Positions 52,718-62,346 of a DNA stretch of 64,000 nucleotides are shown one piece after another. The stretch is from contig OZ245019.1 of NCBI GenBank assembly GCA_965223815.1, forward strand, positions 2,542,001 to 2,606,000, read 5' to 3'. Origin of the DNA: HKST-UBA178 sp965223815. GTDB lineage: Bacteria > Pseudomonadota > Gammaproteobacteria > Chromatiales > Chromatiaceae. A program made the translations under genes and the position numbers. The notes under the pieces are model-generated. The model saw nothing but the letters and a program-made list of their open reading frames with translations. It was not told the origin of the DNA and did not search any database. The first letter of the stretch is position 1; each line of letters opens with the position of its first letter.

Positions 52718-53451
52718 ATATTAGACAACGCTTCACAACCTTTCTGATCTACGCCCATTTCGGGCTGGCGTGGAGCCTGTCCGCTGTTGGCGCGGGTGCT
52801 GGAGCACCAAGTTCGGGCAGCAGTTCGAATTTCCAGATTGGTTCATTCTACAACATACCCTCGGATCAAGACCTCAAACGCCTGGCCCGTAGCGCGTTTC
52901 CGGTCGCGGAAGCCTTGGTCACAGTCCCCAATACCGGGCTGGACACCGATGAAACGCTCGATTTGAACACCGGTCAGAATGAGCTGAAGCTGCTTTGGTC
53001 GCCCCAAACGGATGGCGATCTGGTCTGGGGCCTGGGTCCAAGGTTAACACCCGGGAGAGATTTCTCGGGTACTACTGACGATCGCTTCGGTGGCGGAATG
53101 GTAGGGGCCCTATTCGGAACCAGAAATCGCTTTTCCTACGGCGCAGTCGCGGGCCACCACTGGGGAGAGAATAACCTGAGCCTCACCACCCTGCAGCCCA
53201 TTGTTTTTTACAACATCGATGCCGCTCCGGGCGCCTACGTTGGCTACAACAATACCATTACCTACAACTGGAATACCAAGTCCGGAGATCACTGGGAAAT
53301 ACCCCTGGGACTGACACTGGGAAGGACACTTCCCCTCGGCAACCGGGGCCATGCGCTCGATCTGAGCTTCGGCGGCTACGGCGTTACTGACCGGGCCAAC
53401 GGCGGATCGGATTGGCAACTCAATCTGGGTGTCTCCGTATTCTTTCCTTGA
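52714..53451 (+). CDS. Predicted outer-membrane beta-barrel protein (MetA-pathway-like)
   Basis: 245 residues. N-terminal hydrophobic segment (about 9-31, FLIYAHFGLAWSLSAVGAGA) is a signal peptide. The mature part alternates polar and hydrophobic residues and has the features of the family annotated as MetA-pathway-of-phenol-degradation-like: GAVAGHHWGENN, LQPIVFYNIDAAPGAYVGYN, YNWNTKSGDHWEIPLGLTLGRT, and a C-terminus QLNLGVSVFFP ending in Phe-Pro, like many barrels. Function is unknown. The start is a GTG at 52714, supported only by the AGGAG upstream of the leader frame, so translation may be coupled. Confidence 0.72.
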   Translation: MNIRQRFTTFLIYAHFGLAWSLSAVGAGAGAPSSGSSSNFQIGSFYNIPSDQDLKRLARSAFPVAEALVTVPNTGLDTDETLDLNTGQNELKLLWSPQTDGDLVWGLGPRLTPGRDFSGTTDDRFGGGMVGALFGTRNRFSYGAVAGHHWGENNLSLTTLQPIVFYNIDAAPGAYVGYNNTITYNWNTKSGDHWEIPLGLTLGRTLPLGNRGHALDLSFGGYGVTDRANGGSDWQLNLGVSVFFP

Positions 53452-53972
53452 TTCAATCAGGTTTCTGAAACTACTTTCTGTCCCAACTGTTCGTTTGCTC
53501 TTTTAAGTTACCGGGGGAATGCGGGGGACAGGATATGGGCGCTGCCATTAGTGTCTGACGGCCATCATATCTCCGGACTATATCCAGTCCGCGGAATCCC
53601 TCGAAGCGGTGATGATTACTGCTCGGCTCCCCACCAAAGCGGCCCGGAGTCGCTTTGACTACTGGTGGAATCCGGATGTAGAGATGCCGTAATGACTGCA
53701 GATCACCGACTGTAGCGTCTGCCCCGGATAGGGAGATTAGAGTAATCGATTCGGAAGCGGCGAAGATAATCACCACATAAATCTGCTTGAAACATGTATA
53801 GAGGCTGATTGCAACGGTGGCTGCTCCGGGTTTTATCCTAATTAGCCGCTTTGGGCTGGGTGAATCATCGGTGTGTTACGATGAAATTTACCCTATACCA
53901 GTGACCACAGCTGGGAATAGCACGTTAATCCCTCATGGCTGTATGCCAATATGAAACCTGCGGACCAAACCC
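53452..53972. other. 521-bp region without a recognised gene
   Basis: I see nothing coding with confidence. The longest frame (minus strand, 53471-53776, 101 codons) has no family features and unusual composition. There is a small hairpin CGGACT-ATATCC-AGTCCG near 53575-53592 and G-rich stretches near 53513-53532. It may hold the chrA promoter in its last 150 bp. A decayed mobile element is possible but not shown. Confidence 0.35.
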
Positions 53973-55145
53973 ATGAACGCCAACGGCAATCTAAAGACGA
54001 GGATCTGGGAGGTGTTTTGGCGTTTCCTTGTGTTGGGATGTATCAGCTTTGGGGGTCCCGCAGCTCATATCGGTTACTTTCGCAATCTATTCGTGGAAAA
54101 GCTGAAGTGGATCGACAGCCCCGCCTATGGCCGCCTTATAGCCCTGAGTCAATTCCTGCCCGGCCCCGGTTCCAGCCAAATCGGTTTCGCGCTGGGTTTA
54201 CGGCGAGCCGGACTTATCGGAGGGATCGCAGCATTCATCGGTTTTACACTACCCTCGTTTCTGTTGCTTTATATGCTGTCGATATCGAGCCCCGAAGAGG
54301 GCGCGCCTGACTGGTTCGATGGTATGGTCCATGGCCTCAAGCTGTTCGCTGTGGTAGTAGTCGCAGACGCCACGCTGAGTATGTACTCGGCCTTCTGCAA
54401 CCACCGCCATTCCATTGCCCTGATGGTGATGACTGCAACTGCGTTGCTGCTGTTTCCCAGCCTCTGGACCCAGATGGGGGTATTGGCGGTTGCTGCCATT
54501 GTTGGAGCCTTCTTCAGTGCTAGCGCAAAAACTCCGTATAAACCCCGCCACCACTTCCGGCTCCTGCCACTGATATTATTCGCCGCCCTATTCCTGCTGC
54601 TACCACTGCTGGGCACCCAACTAGGATGGGCGGCGCTGTTTGGCGACTTCTTCCAAGCAGGCAGCCTAGTTTTCGGCGGCGGCCACGTTGTGCTACCTCT
54701 CCTCCAACAAACCTTAGGGGATATCATCAGCAATGACCGCTTTCTACTCGGATATGCCGCGGCTCAGGGAGTGCCAGGTCCGATGTTCTCACTGGCCGCC
54801 TTTCTCGGCGCAGAGCTGAAACCTAGTCACAGTCTCATTGGTGCCCTGTTCGCAACGCTTGGCATTTTCCTGCCTGGATTCCTTTTAGTTCTGAGTTTTC
54901 AGGGCGCCTGGGAAAGTCTCGCCGCCCGTCCTCGGGTTAGCGGTGCGGCGGCTGGCATCAATGCATCTGTGGTGGGGCTGTTGCTGGCAGCCCTCTATCA
55001 GCCGGTTTTTGTGAGCGCGGTTTCCTCCGCAGCAGAGATGGCATTGGTAATCCTGGGCTTTTTCGCCTTGCGGACCCTCAAAATACCCATAGTATTTCTG
55101 GTTGTAGCATTCGCTGTCCTGGGTGTATTCATTCACGGGGTTTGA
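53973..55145 (+). CDS. chrA: Chromate transporter (long-chain CHR family)
   Basis: 390 residues with two homologous CHR halves and about ten hydrophobic segments. The first half has ISFGGPAAHIGYF and QFLPGPGSSQIGFALG (about 52-67), and the second half FQAGSLVFGGGHVVLPLL and AAQGVPGPMFSLAAFLG. This duplicated layout is typical of ChrA, an inner-membrane chromate exporter driven by the proton gradient. ATG at 53973. No chrB or regulator is nearby. It converges on the LysE-family gene, with 18 bp between stops. Confidence 0.92.
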   Translation: MNANGNLKTRIWEVFWRFLVLGCISFGGPAAHIGYFRNLFVEKLKWIDSPAYGRLIALSQFLPGPGSSQIGFALGLRRAGLIGGIAAFIGFTLPSFLLLYMLSISSPEEGAPDWFDGMVHGLKLFAVVVVADATLSMYSAFCNHRHSIALMVMTATALLLFPSLWTQMGVLAVAAIVGAFFSASAKTPYKPRHHFRLLPLILFAALFLLLPLLGTQLGWAALFGDFFQAGSLVFGGGHVVLPLLQQTLGDIISNDRFLLGYAAAQGVPGPMFSLAAFLGAELKPSHSLIGALFATLGIFLPGFLLVLSFQGAWESLAARPRVSGAAAGINASVVGLLLAALYQPVFVSAVSSAAEMALVILGFFALRTLKIPIVFLVVAFAVLGVFIHGV

Positions 55146-55163
55146 CGCCGACGACTGGCGCAG

Positions 55164-55784
55164 CTATCTCCGCGACAATACCAACCAGAGACCACCGCCG
55201 ATAAGGCAGCTTCCTGAAAGCCTTTCCAGCACGCAAATCCGGCGGCGGGAGAGTAGTTCTCCTCCGTGCCCAGCGAGCAGCGCATAGGCACCATCCAGCA
55301 ATGTGGCTATTACCATAAAGGTGATCCCCAACAGGATGACCTGCGGCAATGGCGGTAATCCGGGATCTACAAACTGAGGAATAAAAGCGCCGAAGAAAAC
55401 CAGCGCCTTGGGGTTTGACCAGATTACCAGAAAACCCTGCCAGAAGTATTTTCTCGGCCGCTTGGAAGACAACCCATCGGCTTTGAGGTCGCCGAGGCTG
55501 CCACCGGCACGCCATAACCCGATACCCAACCAGATGAGGTAGGCCGCACCCAGCAGCCGAATGATTTCAAACACCCCCGCCATGGAGTCGACAATGGTGG
55601 AAAGACCTGCCGCCAGCACAACCAGCATCACAGCTAATCCGGCCTGGGTGCCGGCTACATTCATCAATCCCGCACGGGCGCCGGACCTCAGACTGTTGGC
55701 GATAATCAAAGTCACTGTAGGGCCGGGCACGATCACCACGGCCGCCGAAGCGGCGATATACATCAGGTAGGTTGTCATATCCAT
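55164..55784 (-). CDS. LysE/RhtB-family exporter
   Basis: 206 residues with about six membrane segments. The family motif VPGPTVTLIIANSLRSGARAG is near residues 18-38, then TQAGLAVMLVVLAAGL and FWQGFLVIWSNPKALVFFGAF (about 115-135). These export amino acids or analogues such as homoserine and threonine. The frame is open to 55832; ATG at 55784 or 55778 is more likely, and no strong ribosome site separates the two. Substrate cannot be told from sequence. Confidence 0.85.
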   Translation of the reverse strand: MDMTTYLMYIAASAAVVIVPGPTVTLIIANSLRSGARAGLMNVAGTQAGLAVMLVVLAAGLSTIVDSMAGVFEIIRLLGAAYLIWLGIGLWRAGGSLGDLKADGLSSKRPRKYFWQGFLVIWSNPKALVFFGAFIPQFVDPGLPPLPQVILLGITFMVIATLLDGAYALLAGHGGELLSRRRICVLERLSGSCLIGGGLWLVLSRR

Positions 55785-55877
55785 GCCGCCAATCCCCGTT
55801 CGCCGATACAAAAAAACCGTTGTAAATAACAACCTAACCGAAGGAAGAGACGGATACCATCCTTATACCGAGTTGAG

Positions 55878-57557
55878 TCATGCCGGTTTTTGCGAGTGAG
55901 TGCTGGTTTCCTTCGGAATGGACAGCCCGACAAATTGAAATCGATTACCATCGAATAGCCCCCTGTCACTGAGCTTCAGGGATGGAATAACCAGCAACGC
56001 CATAAAGGAGAGCGTCATGAAGGGGGCTCTCAATTTCGAACCCTGCCGCCTCGCACGTTGATCCAGACGCGCGTATGTCAGCCCCACATGCTCGCCATCT
56101 TCGTCGCTCATCAGACCCGCTATCGGCAACGGCAGAATATCCACTCCCTGTTCGCCGGTTACGGCGATACCACCCTTGCGGTCAATAATTGCATTGACCG
56201 CCCGGCAGACTTCCTGAGGAGATGTGCCTACGGCAACGATATTATGAGAATCGTGAGCCACACTGGAAGCGATCGCCCCCTCCCGCAAACCAAAACCCTG
56301 AACGAAACCCAATGCAGGTTTGGCGGGCTGATATCGGTTGAGGACACAGATATGTAGAATATCCCGATCTAGATCGGCGCTCACCACACCATTCTTCACA
56401 CAGGGCTCGAGTGTCCGCTGCTCGGTAACCAACGAGCCGTCCCTGACCCCTATCACTCTCAGCGCCTGCCCGTTTTCAGGTACCGCCAGATCGTCGGGAC
56501 AGATTTTCGTGGCCTCGAAAATGTTTACCGGCTCCACCGAGACCTTCGGCAACAGCGATTTCCCTTCGGAAACTACCGCATCGCCCTGCAGCCAGACATT
56601 GACAGGCTGGAAGGAATGCAGATCCGATACTTCCACCGCGTCCATGGGATCGCCCAGCCGCAGTCGACCAAGTGGCAATCGATAGTGGTCGATGGGATTG
56701 ATGCAGGCGCAACGCAGCAAATCGTAAAGGTCATACCCGGCTGCTCTTGCCCTGGCTACCATACTGTTTACATGCCCCTGGATCAGATCGTCAGGATGCT
56801 TGTCGTCACTGCAGAACATCACCCGCTCCGGCGACTCGGCGATCAGTGGAACCAGGTCGTCCAGATTGCGGGCCGCTGATCCCTCGCGAATCAGTACCCA
56901 CATTCCAGCATTGATCTTGTCCCGGGCCTCTTCCATGGAGAAGCACTCATGATCTGTACTTATTCCGGCTTCCACATAATTCGCTGCCACTTTCCCCTTG
57001 AGACCGGGCGCATGACCATCCACCGGGTATCCGAGGCGTTCGGCCAGTGCAATCTTCTCCATCACCTCCCGCTCCCGGGCGAGCACGCCGGGGAAATTCA
57101 TCATCTCCGAAAGACAGCAGACTTCAGGTTCCGCCAACAGGTTTTCTATCTCACTGCACTCCAAGCGGCCATATGCGGTCTCGAAGGGGGTCGCCGGAAC
57201 ACAGGATGGAGCGCCGAAAAAGGCGTTGAATGGCGTCTGGCGGGCATTTTGCAACATGAAACGAACGCCCTCCGCTCCCAGCACATTGGCGATTTCATGG
57301 GGATCGGAAACCACCGCAACCGTGCCGTGACGCAACGCCATGCGCCCGAACTCAGAGGGGGGCAACATGGCGCTCTCGATATGTACATGAGCGTCTACAA
57401 ATCCGGGAATCAGATACCCCAACTCCGGAGTTGGCTCACCCAGCTCGCGTATCTCTTGGATCCGCCCCTCCACCCAGACGACTTCAGCTTGGAATATCCG
57501 CCTATCCTCGATTGAGGTAAGATTGACCCTACGCATTCCACTGCGGTTCTTAGTCAT
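55878..57557 (-). CDS. ade: Adenine deaminase
   Basis: 559 residues in the amidohydrolase superfamily. Metal site GFVDAHVHIESAMLPPSEFG (about 50-69), HGTVAVVSDPHEIANVLG, VMFCSDDKHPDDL, and HDSHNIVAVG are all adenine deaminase features. It converts adenine to hypoxanthine and ammonia. The N-terminus is a little shorter than in B. subtilis AdeC (577). It is divergent from the BMP-family ABC importer with 125 bp between starts, which must carry both promoters, consistent with a purine uptake/salvage unit. Confidence 0.94.
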   Translation of the reverse strand: MTKNRSGMRRVNLTSIEDRRIFQAEVVWVEGRIQEIRELGEPTPELGYLIPGFVDAHVHIESAMLPPSEFGRMALRHGTVAVVSDPHEIANVLGAEGVRFMLQNARQTPFNAFFGAPSCVPATPFETAYGRLECSEIENLLAEPEVCCLSEMMNFPGVLAREREVMEKIALAERLGYPVDGHAPGLKGKVAANYVEAGISTDHECFSMEEARDKINAGMWVLIREGSAARNLDDLVPLIAESPERVMFCSDDKHPDDLIQGHVNSMVARARAAGYDLYDLLRCACINPIDHYRLPLGRLRLGDPMDAVEVSDLHSFQPVNVWLQGDAVVSEGKSLLPKVSVEPVNIFEATKICPDDLAVPENGQALRVIGVRDGSLVTEQRTLEPCVKNGVVSADLDRDILHICVLNRYQPAKPALGFVQGFGLREGAIASSVAHDSHNIVAVGTSPQEVCRAVNAIIDRKGGIAVTGEQGVDILPLPIAGLMSDEDGEHVGLTYARLDQRARRQGSKLRAPFMTLSFMALLVIPSLKLSDRGLFDGNRFQFVGLSIPKETSTHSQKPA

Positions 57558-57682
57558 AGTAAGTTCCCAGACCGAAGGCTTTTAGGAAAACAACGTTTCG
57601 CCAGTATCCGGATTATACCAATCCGCCTGTCTATGGAGCGATCGTTGTAGTAGTTGGCAGAATCTATTCTCAGGGGGAAAAA

Positions 57683-58867
57683 ATGATATCGAAAGCGCGC
57701 GCCCTTTTGACTCCGGCGGTGATCGCTGTATTTGGCGTCTGTAGCGTTCCGGCCGCATTAGCAGCGGATAAGGCAATCACCTTCGGCCTGTTGATGGTGG
57801 GTCCCTATAATGATCATGGCTGGAGTCAGGCCCATTACGAAGGGGGCCGCTATGTAGAAGAAAAGGTCCCCGGCAGCAAAATGATCTATATAGACAAGGT
57901 CAACCCTGCCGATCGTGCGGGACTCACCATCCCCATGGTGGTGGACGATCTGGTGGACAAGGGGGCAACCCTAATCATAGGTAATTCCGATGATATGAAG
58001 GACGGCATGCGGGAAGCCGCCGCCCAGCATCCTGGCATCAAATTTCTGCACATATCGGGAGACGACGTACTCACCGGTAAGGCACCGGACAATCTCAGCA
58101 ATCTCATGGGCCGCATGGAGTACGGCAAGATGATGGCTGGTTTTCTTGCGGGACTGACCACCAGCAACGGTAAAGTGGCGTACCTTGGCCCCTTAATCAA
58201 CGAGGAAACCCGCAGACTGGCGGTGGCGGCCTATCTCGGTGCCCACCACGCCTGGACCGAGGTGCGTGGCAAGGCTGCCTCAGATTTTGAATTCAAGGTC
58301 TCCTGGATCGGGTTCTGGTTCAATATACCCGGTGTCACCGCCGATCCCACACAGGTTGTGCGCAATTTCTTCGATACCGGCCATGATGTAGTCCTCTCCG
58401 GAATAGATACCACCGAGGCATTGATTGTCGCCAATCAGAAACGCCAGGAAGGGCAGAATGTCTACGCCATCCCCTATGACTATATAGGCAGCTGTAACAG
58501 CGCGCCGGAAGCCTGTCTGGGTGTTCCCTACTTCAATTGGGGGCCTGACTATGTCCGATTGGTAACCGCCGTTCGCGACGGCACCTGGGAGCAATCCTGG
58601 ACCTGGAGCGGTCCGAACTGGGAAGACATCAACGACAAAGACAGCAGTACCATCGGGTTCGTGGTCGGTGAGACCGTAACGGAAGAGACGCGCAAGAAAC
58701 TGAGTCAGTTCAGCGAAGCGCTTGGCAGCGGGAAGCTCAACCTGTTCACTGGTCCTCTGAACTATCAGGACGGCACTCCCTTCCTCAAAGCGGGAGAGAC
58801 CGCAACCGACGAGCAGATCTGGTATTTGGAGCAACTGCTGGAAGGCATGGAAGGAGCAAGCAAATAG
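57683..58867 (+). CDS. BMP-family ABC transporter substrate-binding protein
   Basis: 394 residues. Signal peptide residues 1-27 (VIAVFGVCSVPAALA-AD). The mature part has BMP-type features: FGLLMVGPYNDHGWSQAHYEG (about 33-53), LIIGNSDDMKDGM, MGRMEYGKMMAGFLAGL and the C-terminal WSGPNWEDINDKDSSTIGF. These proteins (PnrA/Med/BmpA) bind nucleosides or purines in the periplasm. ATG 57683 follows AGGGGG. It heads a four-gene operon with its ATPase and two permeases, 7 bp before the ATPase. Confidence 0.92.
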   Translation: MISKARALLTPAVIAVFGVCSVPAALAADKAITFGLLMVGPYNDHGWSQAHYEGGRYVEEKVPGSKMIYIDKVNPADRAGLTIPMVVDDLVDKGATLIIGNSDDMKDGMREAAAQHPGIKFLHISGDDVLTGKAPDNLSNLMGRMEYGKMMAGFLAGLTTSNGKVAYLGPLINEETRRLAVAAYLGAHHAWTEVRGKAASDFEFKVSWIGFWFNIPGVTADPTQVVRNFFDTGHDVVLSGIDTTEALIVANQKRQEGQNVYAIPYDYIGSCNSAPEACLGVPYFNWGPDYVRLVTAVRDGTWEQSWTWSGPNWEDINDKDSSTIGFVVGETVTEETRKKLSQFSEALGSGKLNLFTGPLNYQDGTPFLKAGETATDEQIWYLEQLLEGMEGASK

Positions 58868-58874
58868 GCAACCC

Positions 58875-60320
58875 ATGCAGATCGAATTGCAGCAAATTCA
58901 TAAGCGGTTCGGTCCGCACCAGGTTCTCAAAGGCATCGACCTAAAAGTCCAGGGAGGCTGCATTCACGGGCTGGTCGGCGAAAACGGCGCCGGCAAGAGC
59001 ACCCTGATGAAGATCCTCACCGGCTATCTGAGCCGCAGCAGTGGGCGCATTTTCCTGGACGGAAAGGAGAAGAATTTCCAGGATCCAGAGGCAGCGGCCC
59101 GGGCCGGCGTGGGCATGCTCTATCAAGAGCCCCAGGACTTCCCTACATTGACTGTCCTGGAAAACTTCATCGTCGGTCGAGACACTCTTGCCGACAACAA
59201 CAGGAGCCGCCAGAGGTCCCGCCTGCAGGCGTTGGCCGAAGCGGTTCAGTTCCACCTGGATCCGGATCAGGTGCTGGAAAATCTCACCGTGGGCGAACGC
59301 CAGCAGTTGGAATTTGTACGGTTGCTGGGGCGCGATGCCAAGGTATTGATTCTCGACGAGCCAACCACCGGGATCTCCGAACAGCAGAAGGCAAGTCTGT
59401 TCCAAGCCTTGCGTCAAATACGGGACCAGGGCCACACCATTCTCCTGGTCTCCCACAAACTGGAGGAGGTCGCAGCACTTTGCGACCGGGTCAGTATCCT
59501 GCGGCACGGCGTAGTCACCGGGGAGGAAGATGCCCCGTTTCACATTCCCCGACTGCTGGAGTTGATGTTCGACAAGCCACCGACCAATCCTCCCAAGTAC
59601 CGATTGCGGCCGCGTGGGGAAACACTGCTCTCCTTCAGCAGGGTCTCCTCTCCTGGAGAGCGCACGGGATTATGGGATTGCGACCTGAGTATCGATCAGG
59701 GGGAGGTTGTGGGTCTGGCGGGACTATCGGGCAGCGGCCAGGGGCTTTTGCTGCGGTTGGGTGCCGCACTGCGCCAGCCCAGCGCCGGGGAAATCCGCTT
59801 TAGAGGGCAGCACTTGAGCGGCTCCAATCATCCGGTTTTTCGCAGTTTCGGAGGCAGTTACCTACCGGCCAACCGCCTGGAAGAGGGCTTGATATCAGGC
59901 TTCACCATTCTGGACCACTTCGCCCTGGCCCGCGGACTCGGCCACGCGGAGGCGAAGCGCGCAGCACTGGAGGCCATCGAACGATTCAACATCCGCGGAC
60001 ACCCGGAAACTGCCGTGGAGTCACTCTCCGGCGGTAACCAACAACGCCTGTTACTCTCCCTCATTCCCCGGGATGCCAATCTGGTGCTGCTGGAAAACCC
60101 CACCAGAGGCCTGGACGTGGAGTCTGCGAGATGGGTCTGGGAGTATCTCCGCGAGCAGTATCTGCAAGCAGGCGCAGTGGTGTTCAGTTCCGCTGAATTG
60201 GATGAGATCCTGGCCACCGCGGACCGGATAGTGGTTTTTTTCGACGGCCGGGTGGTACGGGACCTGCCGGTACAACAAGCCGATTACCAGGATGTGGCCG
60301 CCGCCATGACCGGCCGCTGA
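58875..60320 (+). CDS. Nucleoside-type ABC importer ATPase (two domains)
   Basis: 481 residues with two ABC ATPase domains, as in YufO/NupA or RbsA. First domain: Walker A GENGAGKSTL, signature-like LTVGERQQLEF, Walker B KVLILDEPTTG. Second: GLSGSGQGLLLRLG, in which the P-loop Lys is absent (common in the second domain of this family), signature LSGGNQQRLLL and NLVLLENPTRGLD, with Glu-Asn replacing the usual Glu-Pro. Start ATG 58875 is 7 bp after the binding-protein stop. It powers the two permeases that follow. Confidence 0.92.
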   Translation: MQIELQQIHKRFGPHQVLKGIDLKVQGGCIHGLVGENGAGKSTLMKILTGYLSRSSGRIFLDGKEKNFQDPEAAARAGVGMLYQEPQDFPTLTVLENFIVGRDTLADNNRSRQRSRLQALAEAVQFHLDPDQVLENLTVGERQQLEFVRLLGRDAKVLILDEPTTGISEQQKASLFQALRQIRDQGHTILLVSHKLEEVAALCDRVSILRHGVVTGEEDAPFHIPRLLELMFDKPPTNPPKYRLRPRGETLLSFSRVSSPGERTGLWDCDLSIDQGEVVGLAGLSGSGQGLLLRLGAALRQPSAGEIRFRGQHLSGSNHPVFRSFGGSYLPANRLEEGLISGFTILDHFALARGLGHAEAKRAALEAIERFNIRGHPETAVESLSGGNQQRLLLSLIPRDANLVLLENPTRGLDVESARWVWEYLREQYLQAGAVVFSSAELDEILATADRIVVFFDGRVVRDLPVQQADYQDVAAAMTGR

Positions 60321-60330
60321 AGGTGTTTTG

Positions 60331-61365
60331 ATGCAGCGATTGAAACACCATTTGATCGATACTCTTCTAATTCTGGCAATTGTCGTCCTTTTCGCCGGTG
60401 CGTTGTTGCTGTTGGTAGGAGCTGCACCCCATGAGGCCTTTACCCACTTGCTGTCGGGTTCCTTTGGTTCCTGGTCGCGTTTCGCGCGGGTGCTCAACGT
60501 ATGGATTCCACTCACGCTCTGCAGCCTGGGATTGCTATATGCTTTTCGCTCAGGACTCTGGAACATCGGCGTCGAGGGCCAGATGGTCTTGGGCGCCATT
60601 GCGGCGACCGGCGTATTGCGTCTGGGTATAGGTTCCGACCAGCCCCTCCTTTATCTGGCATTGTCCATGGTGGCAGGTATGGGTATGGGCGCACTCTGGG
60701 CTTTGGTTGCCGGCTGGCTTAAAACCCGTGGAGGAGTCCATGAAATCTTTGCCGGACTGGGTCTTAATTTTGTCGCGATGGGTGTGGTGTTGTGGCTTAT
60801 CTTCGGCCCCTGGAAACGGGCCGGCATCGCCTCCATGAGCGGTACTCAGCCGTTTCCCACAGAACTCTGGTTTCCGGGAATAGAAGGCTGGCGCGTCTCC
60901 CCTTACGCATTGGGGCTGGCCATCCTGGCATTACTCGTCAGCGGTTGGATATTGAATCGCAGCGGTTTCGGTCTCAAGCTCAAAGCGGTTGGTCACAACC
61001 CCAAGGCGGTTCGACTGTACGGTATTTCGCCAAACCGATATATGTTGAGCGCCATCATGATTTCCGGCGCCATGGCCGGCCTGGCGGGCAGCATTCAGGT
61101 CAGTGAAATCTACCACAGGCTGATCCCCTCGATCTCCAGCGGCTATGGTTACCTCGGGCTGCTAGTCGTCATGCTGGCCAATTTCCGCTTGCTGCCGATA
61201 CCCTTTGTCGCGCTGTTTTTCGCCGCGCTCAATGTAGGCAGTATCCAGCTGCCGATGATGATGCAACTTGACTCGTCGCTCTCCGGCGTGATTCAGGGTG
61301 CCTGCGTCCTGAGCGCACTGCTGGTATTCGGCCTACGGCGCCATCGGCAAGGCGGTAGCGGATGA
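60331..61365 (+). CDS. Nucleoside-type ABC importer permease (first)
   Basis: 344 residues, about nine membrane segments, BPD_transp_2 fold. Features are YAFRSGLWNIGVEGQMVLGA (about 70-89), WLKTRGGVHEIFAGLGLNFVA, GFGLKLKAVGHNPKAVRLYGI (ATPase-contacting loop) and the SISSGYGYLGLLVVM segment. It corresponds to YufP/NupB-like permeases. The codon before the ATG is TTG, which could also start; ATG 60331 is preferred. The stop overlaps the start of the second permease (ATGA). Confidence 0.9.
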   Translation: MQRLKHHLIDTLLILAIVVLFAGALLLLVGAAPHEAFTHLLSGSFGSWSRFARVLNVWIPLTLCSLGLLYAFRSGLWNIGVEGQMVLGAIAATGVLRLGIGSDQPLLYLALSMVAGMGMGALWALVAGWLKTRGGVHEIFAGLGLNFVAMGVVLWLIFGPWKRAGIASMSGTQPFPTELWFPGIEGWRVSPYALGLAILALLVSGWILNRSGFGLKLKAVGHNPKAVRLYGISPNRYMLSAIMISGAMAGLAGSIQVSEIYHRLIPSISSGYGYLGLLVVMLANFRLLPIPFVALFFAALNVGSIQLPMMMQLDSSLSGVIQGACVLSALLVFGLRRHRQGGSG

Positions 61366-62342
61366 ACGACCTCCCCCTCCTGGTACTCTTGGCCAGTGTG
61401 CTGGCGACAGCAGCGCCATTGATAATCGCCGCACTCGGCGAGACAGTTACCGAGAAGGCCGGTGTCATCAACCTCTCGCTGGACGGATCCCTATTATTAG
61501 CCGCCATGGTGGCATTCGTCGTGACCTTTGAGAGCAACAGTTTTTTGCTCGGATTTTGCGCGGCGGCACTCACTGGCGGCATCGTCGCGATGCTGGTGGG
61601 TATGTTCGGCATCTATCTCGGTCAACTGCAGGTTGCCGTGGGTTTTGCCCTCACACTGATGTGCAAGGATCTCGCCTATTTTCTCGGAAATCCCTACTCC
61701 AGACTGCAGGGTCCACAGCTGCTCTCTTGGAAAATCCCGGTGCTAGGTGATATTCCGGTGCTGGGCCCTTTGCTATTCCAACAACCTATAGTTGTCCATC
61801 TGGCGCTGCTGCTGATTCCCCTGATTTGGTGGTACATATACCGGACAAATAGGGGATTGGAGTTGCGGGCCGTGGGTGAAAACCCGGAAGCTGCATACAC
61901 CCGCGGTATCGACCCGCGCCGGAAACAGTTGTTGTACACGCTGATTGGCGGCGCGCTGGTCGGCATTGCAGGCGCCGCTTTTTCCCTGGGGATCAAACCC
62001 GGCTGGGGTCGACCCCAGGGAATAGAGGGCATCGGCTGGATTGCCCTGGCAATCGTGATCTTCGGCGGCTGGCATCCCATTAAGGTTGCCCTGGGAGCGC
62101 TGCTATTCGCCTTCTTGCAGGTGATCGGCATCAGCCTCCAGGGGATCTGGAGCGATATCCCCGCGCAGGTATTCCAGGTTGCTCCGTTCCCACTGATGAT
62201 TCTTGCTCTGGTGCTGGTTAATCTACTGCAGCGGGAGGGAGTTCAGCGGTGGGTGGAGAAAAGACCCGCCGTCGCTGAGGTGCTTAGGCAAGTGCGAGGT
62301 GCGCCACCCAAGGCCCTGGGGCGAAGCTTCCACCCTGACTGA
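61362..62342 (+). CDS. Nucleoside-type ABC importer permease (second)
   Basis: 326 residues, BPD_transp_2 fold, about nine membrane segments. Motifs TEKAGVINLSLDGSLLLAAM (about 28-47), GLELRAVGENPEAAYTRGIDP (the ATPase-facing loop) and GWGRPQGIEGIGWIALAIVIF. Similar to YufQ/NupC. The ATG overlaps the previous stop, so the two permeases are made in stoichiometric amounts. It has a C-terminal extension of about 30 residues beyond the last membrane segment. It is the last gene of the importer operon; the 151-bp tandem repeat begins 5 bp after its stop. Confidence 0.9.
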   Translation: MNDLPLLVLLASVLATAAPLIIAALGETVTEKAGVINLSLDGSLLLAAMVAFVVTFESNSFLLGFCAAALTGGIVAMLVGMFGIYLGQLQVAVGFALTLMCKDLAYFLGNPYSRLQGPQLLSWKIPVLGDIPVLGPLLFQQPIVVHLALLLIPLIWWYIYRTNRGLELRAVGENPEAAYTRGIDPRRKQLLYTLIGGALVGIAGAAFSLGIKPGWGRPQGIEGIGWIALAIVIFGGWHPIKVALGALLFAFLQVIGISLQGIWSDIPAQVFQVAPFPLMILALVLVNLLQREGVQRWVEKRPAVAEVLRQVRGAPPKALGRSFHPD

Positions 62343-62346
62343 CCCC

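Noticed and set aside
53471..53776. 101-codon minus-strand frame in the gap before chrA
   Set aside because: No ribosome site, no family features and unusual composition.
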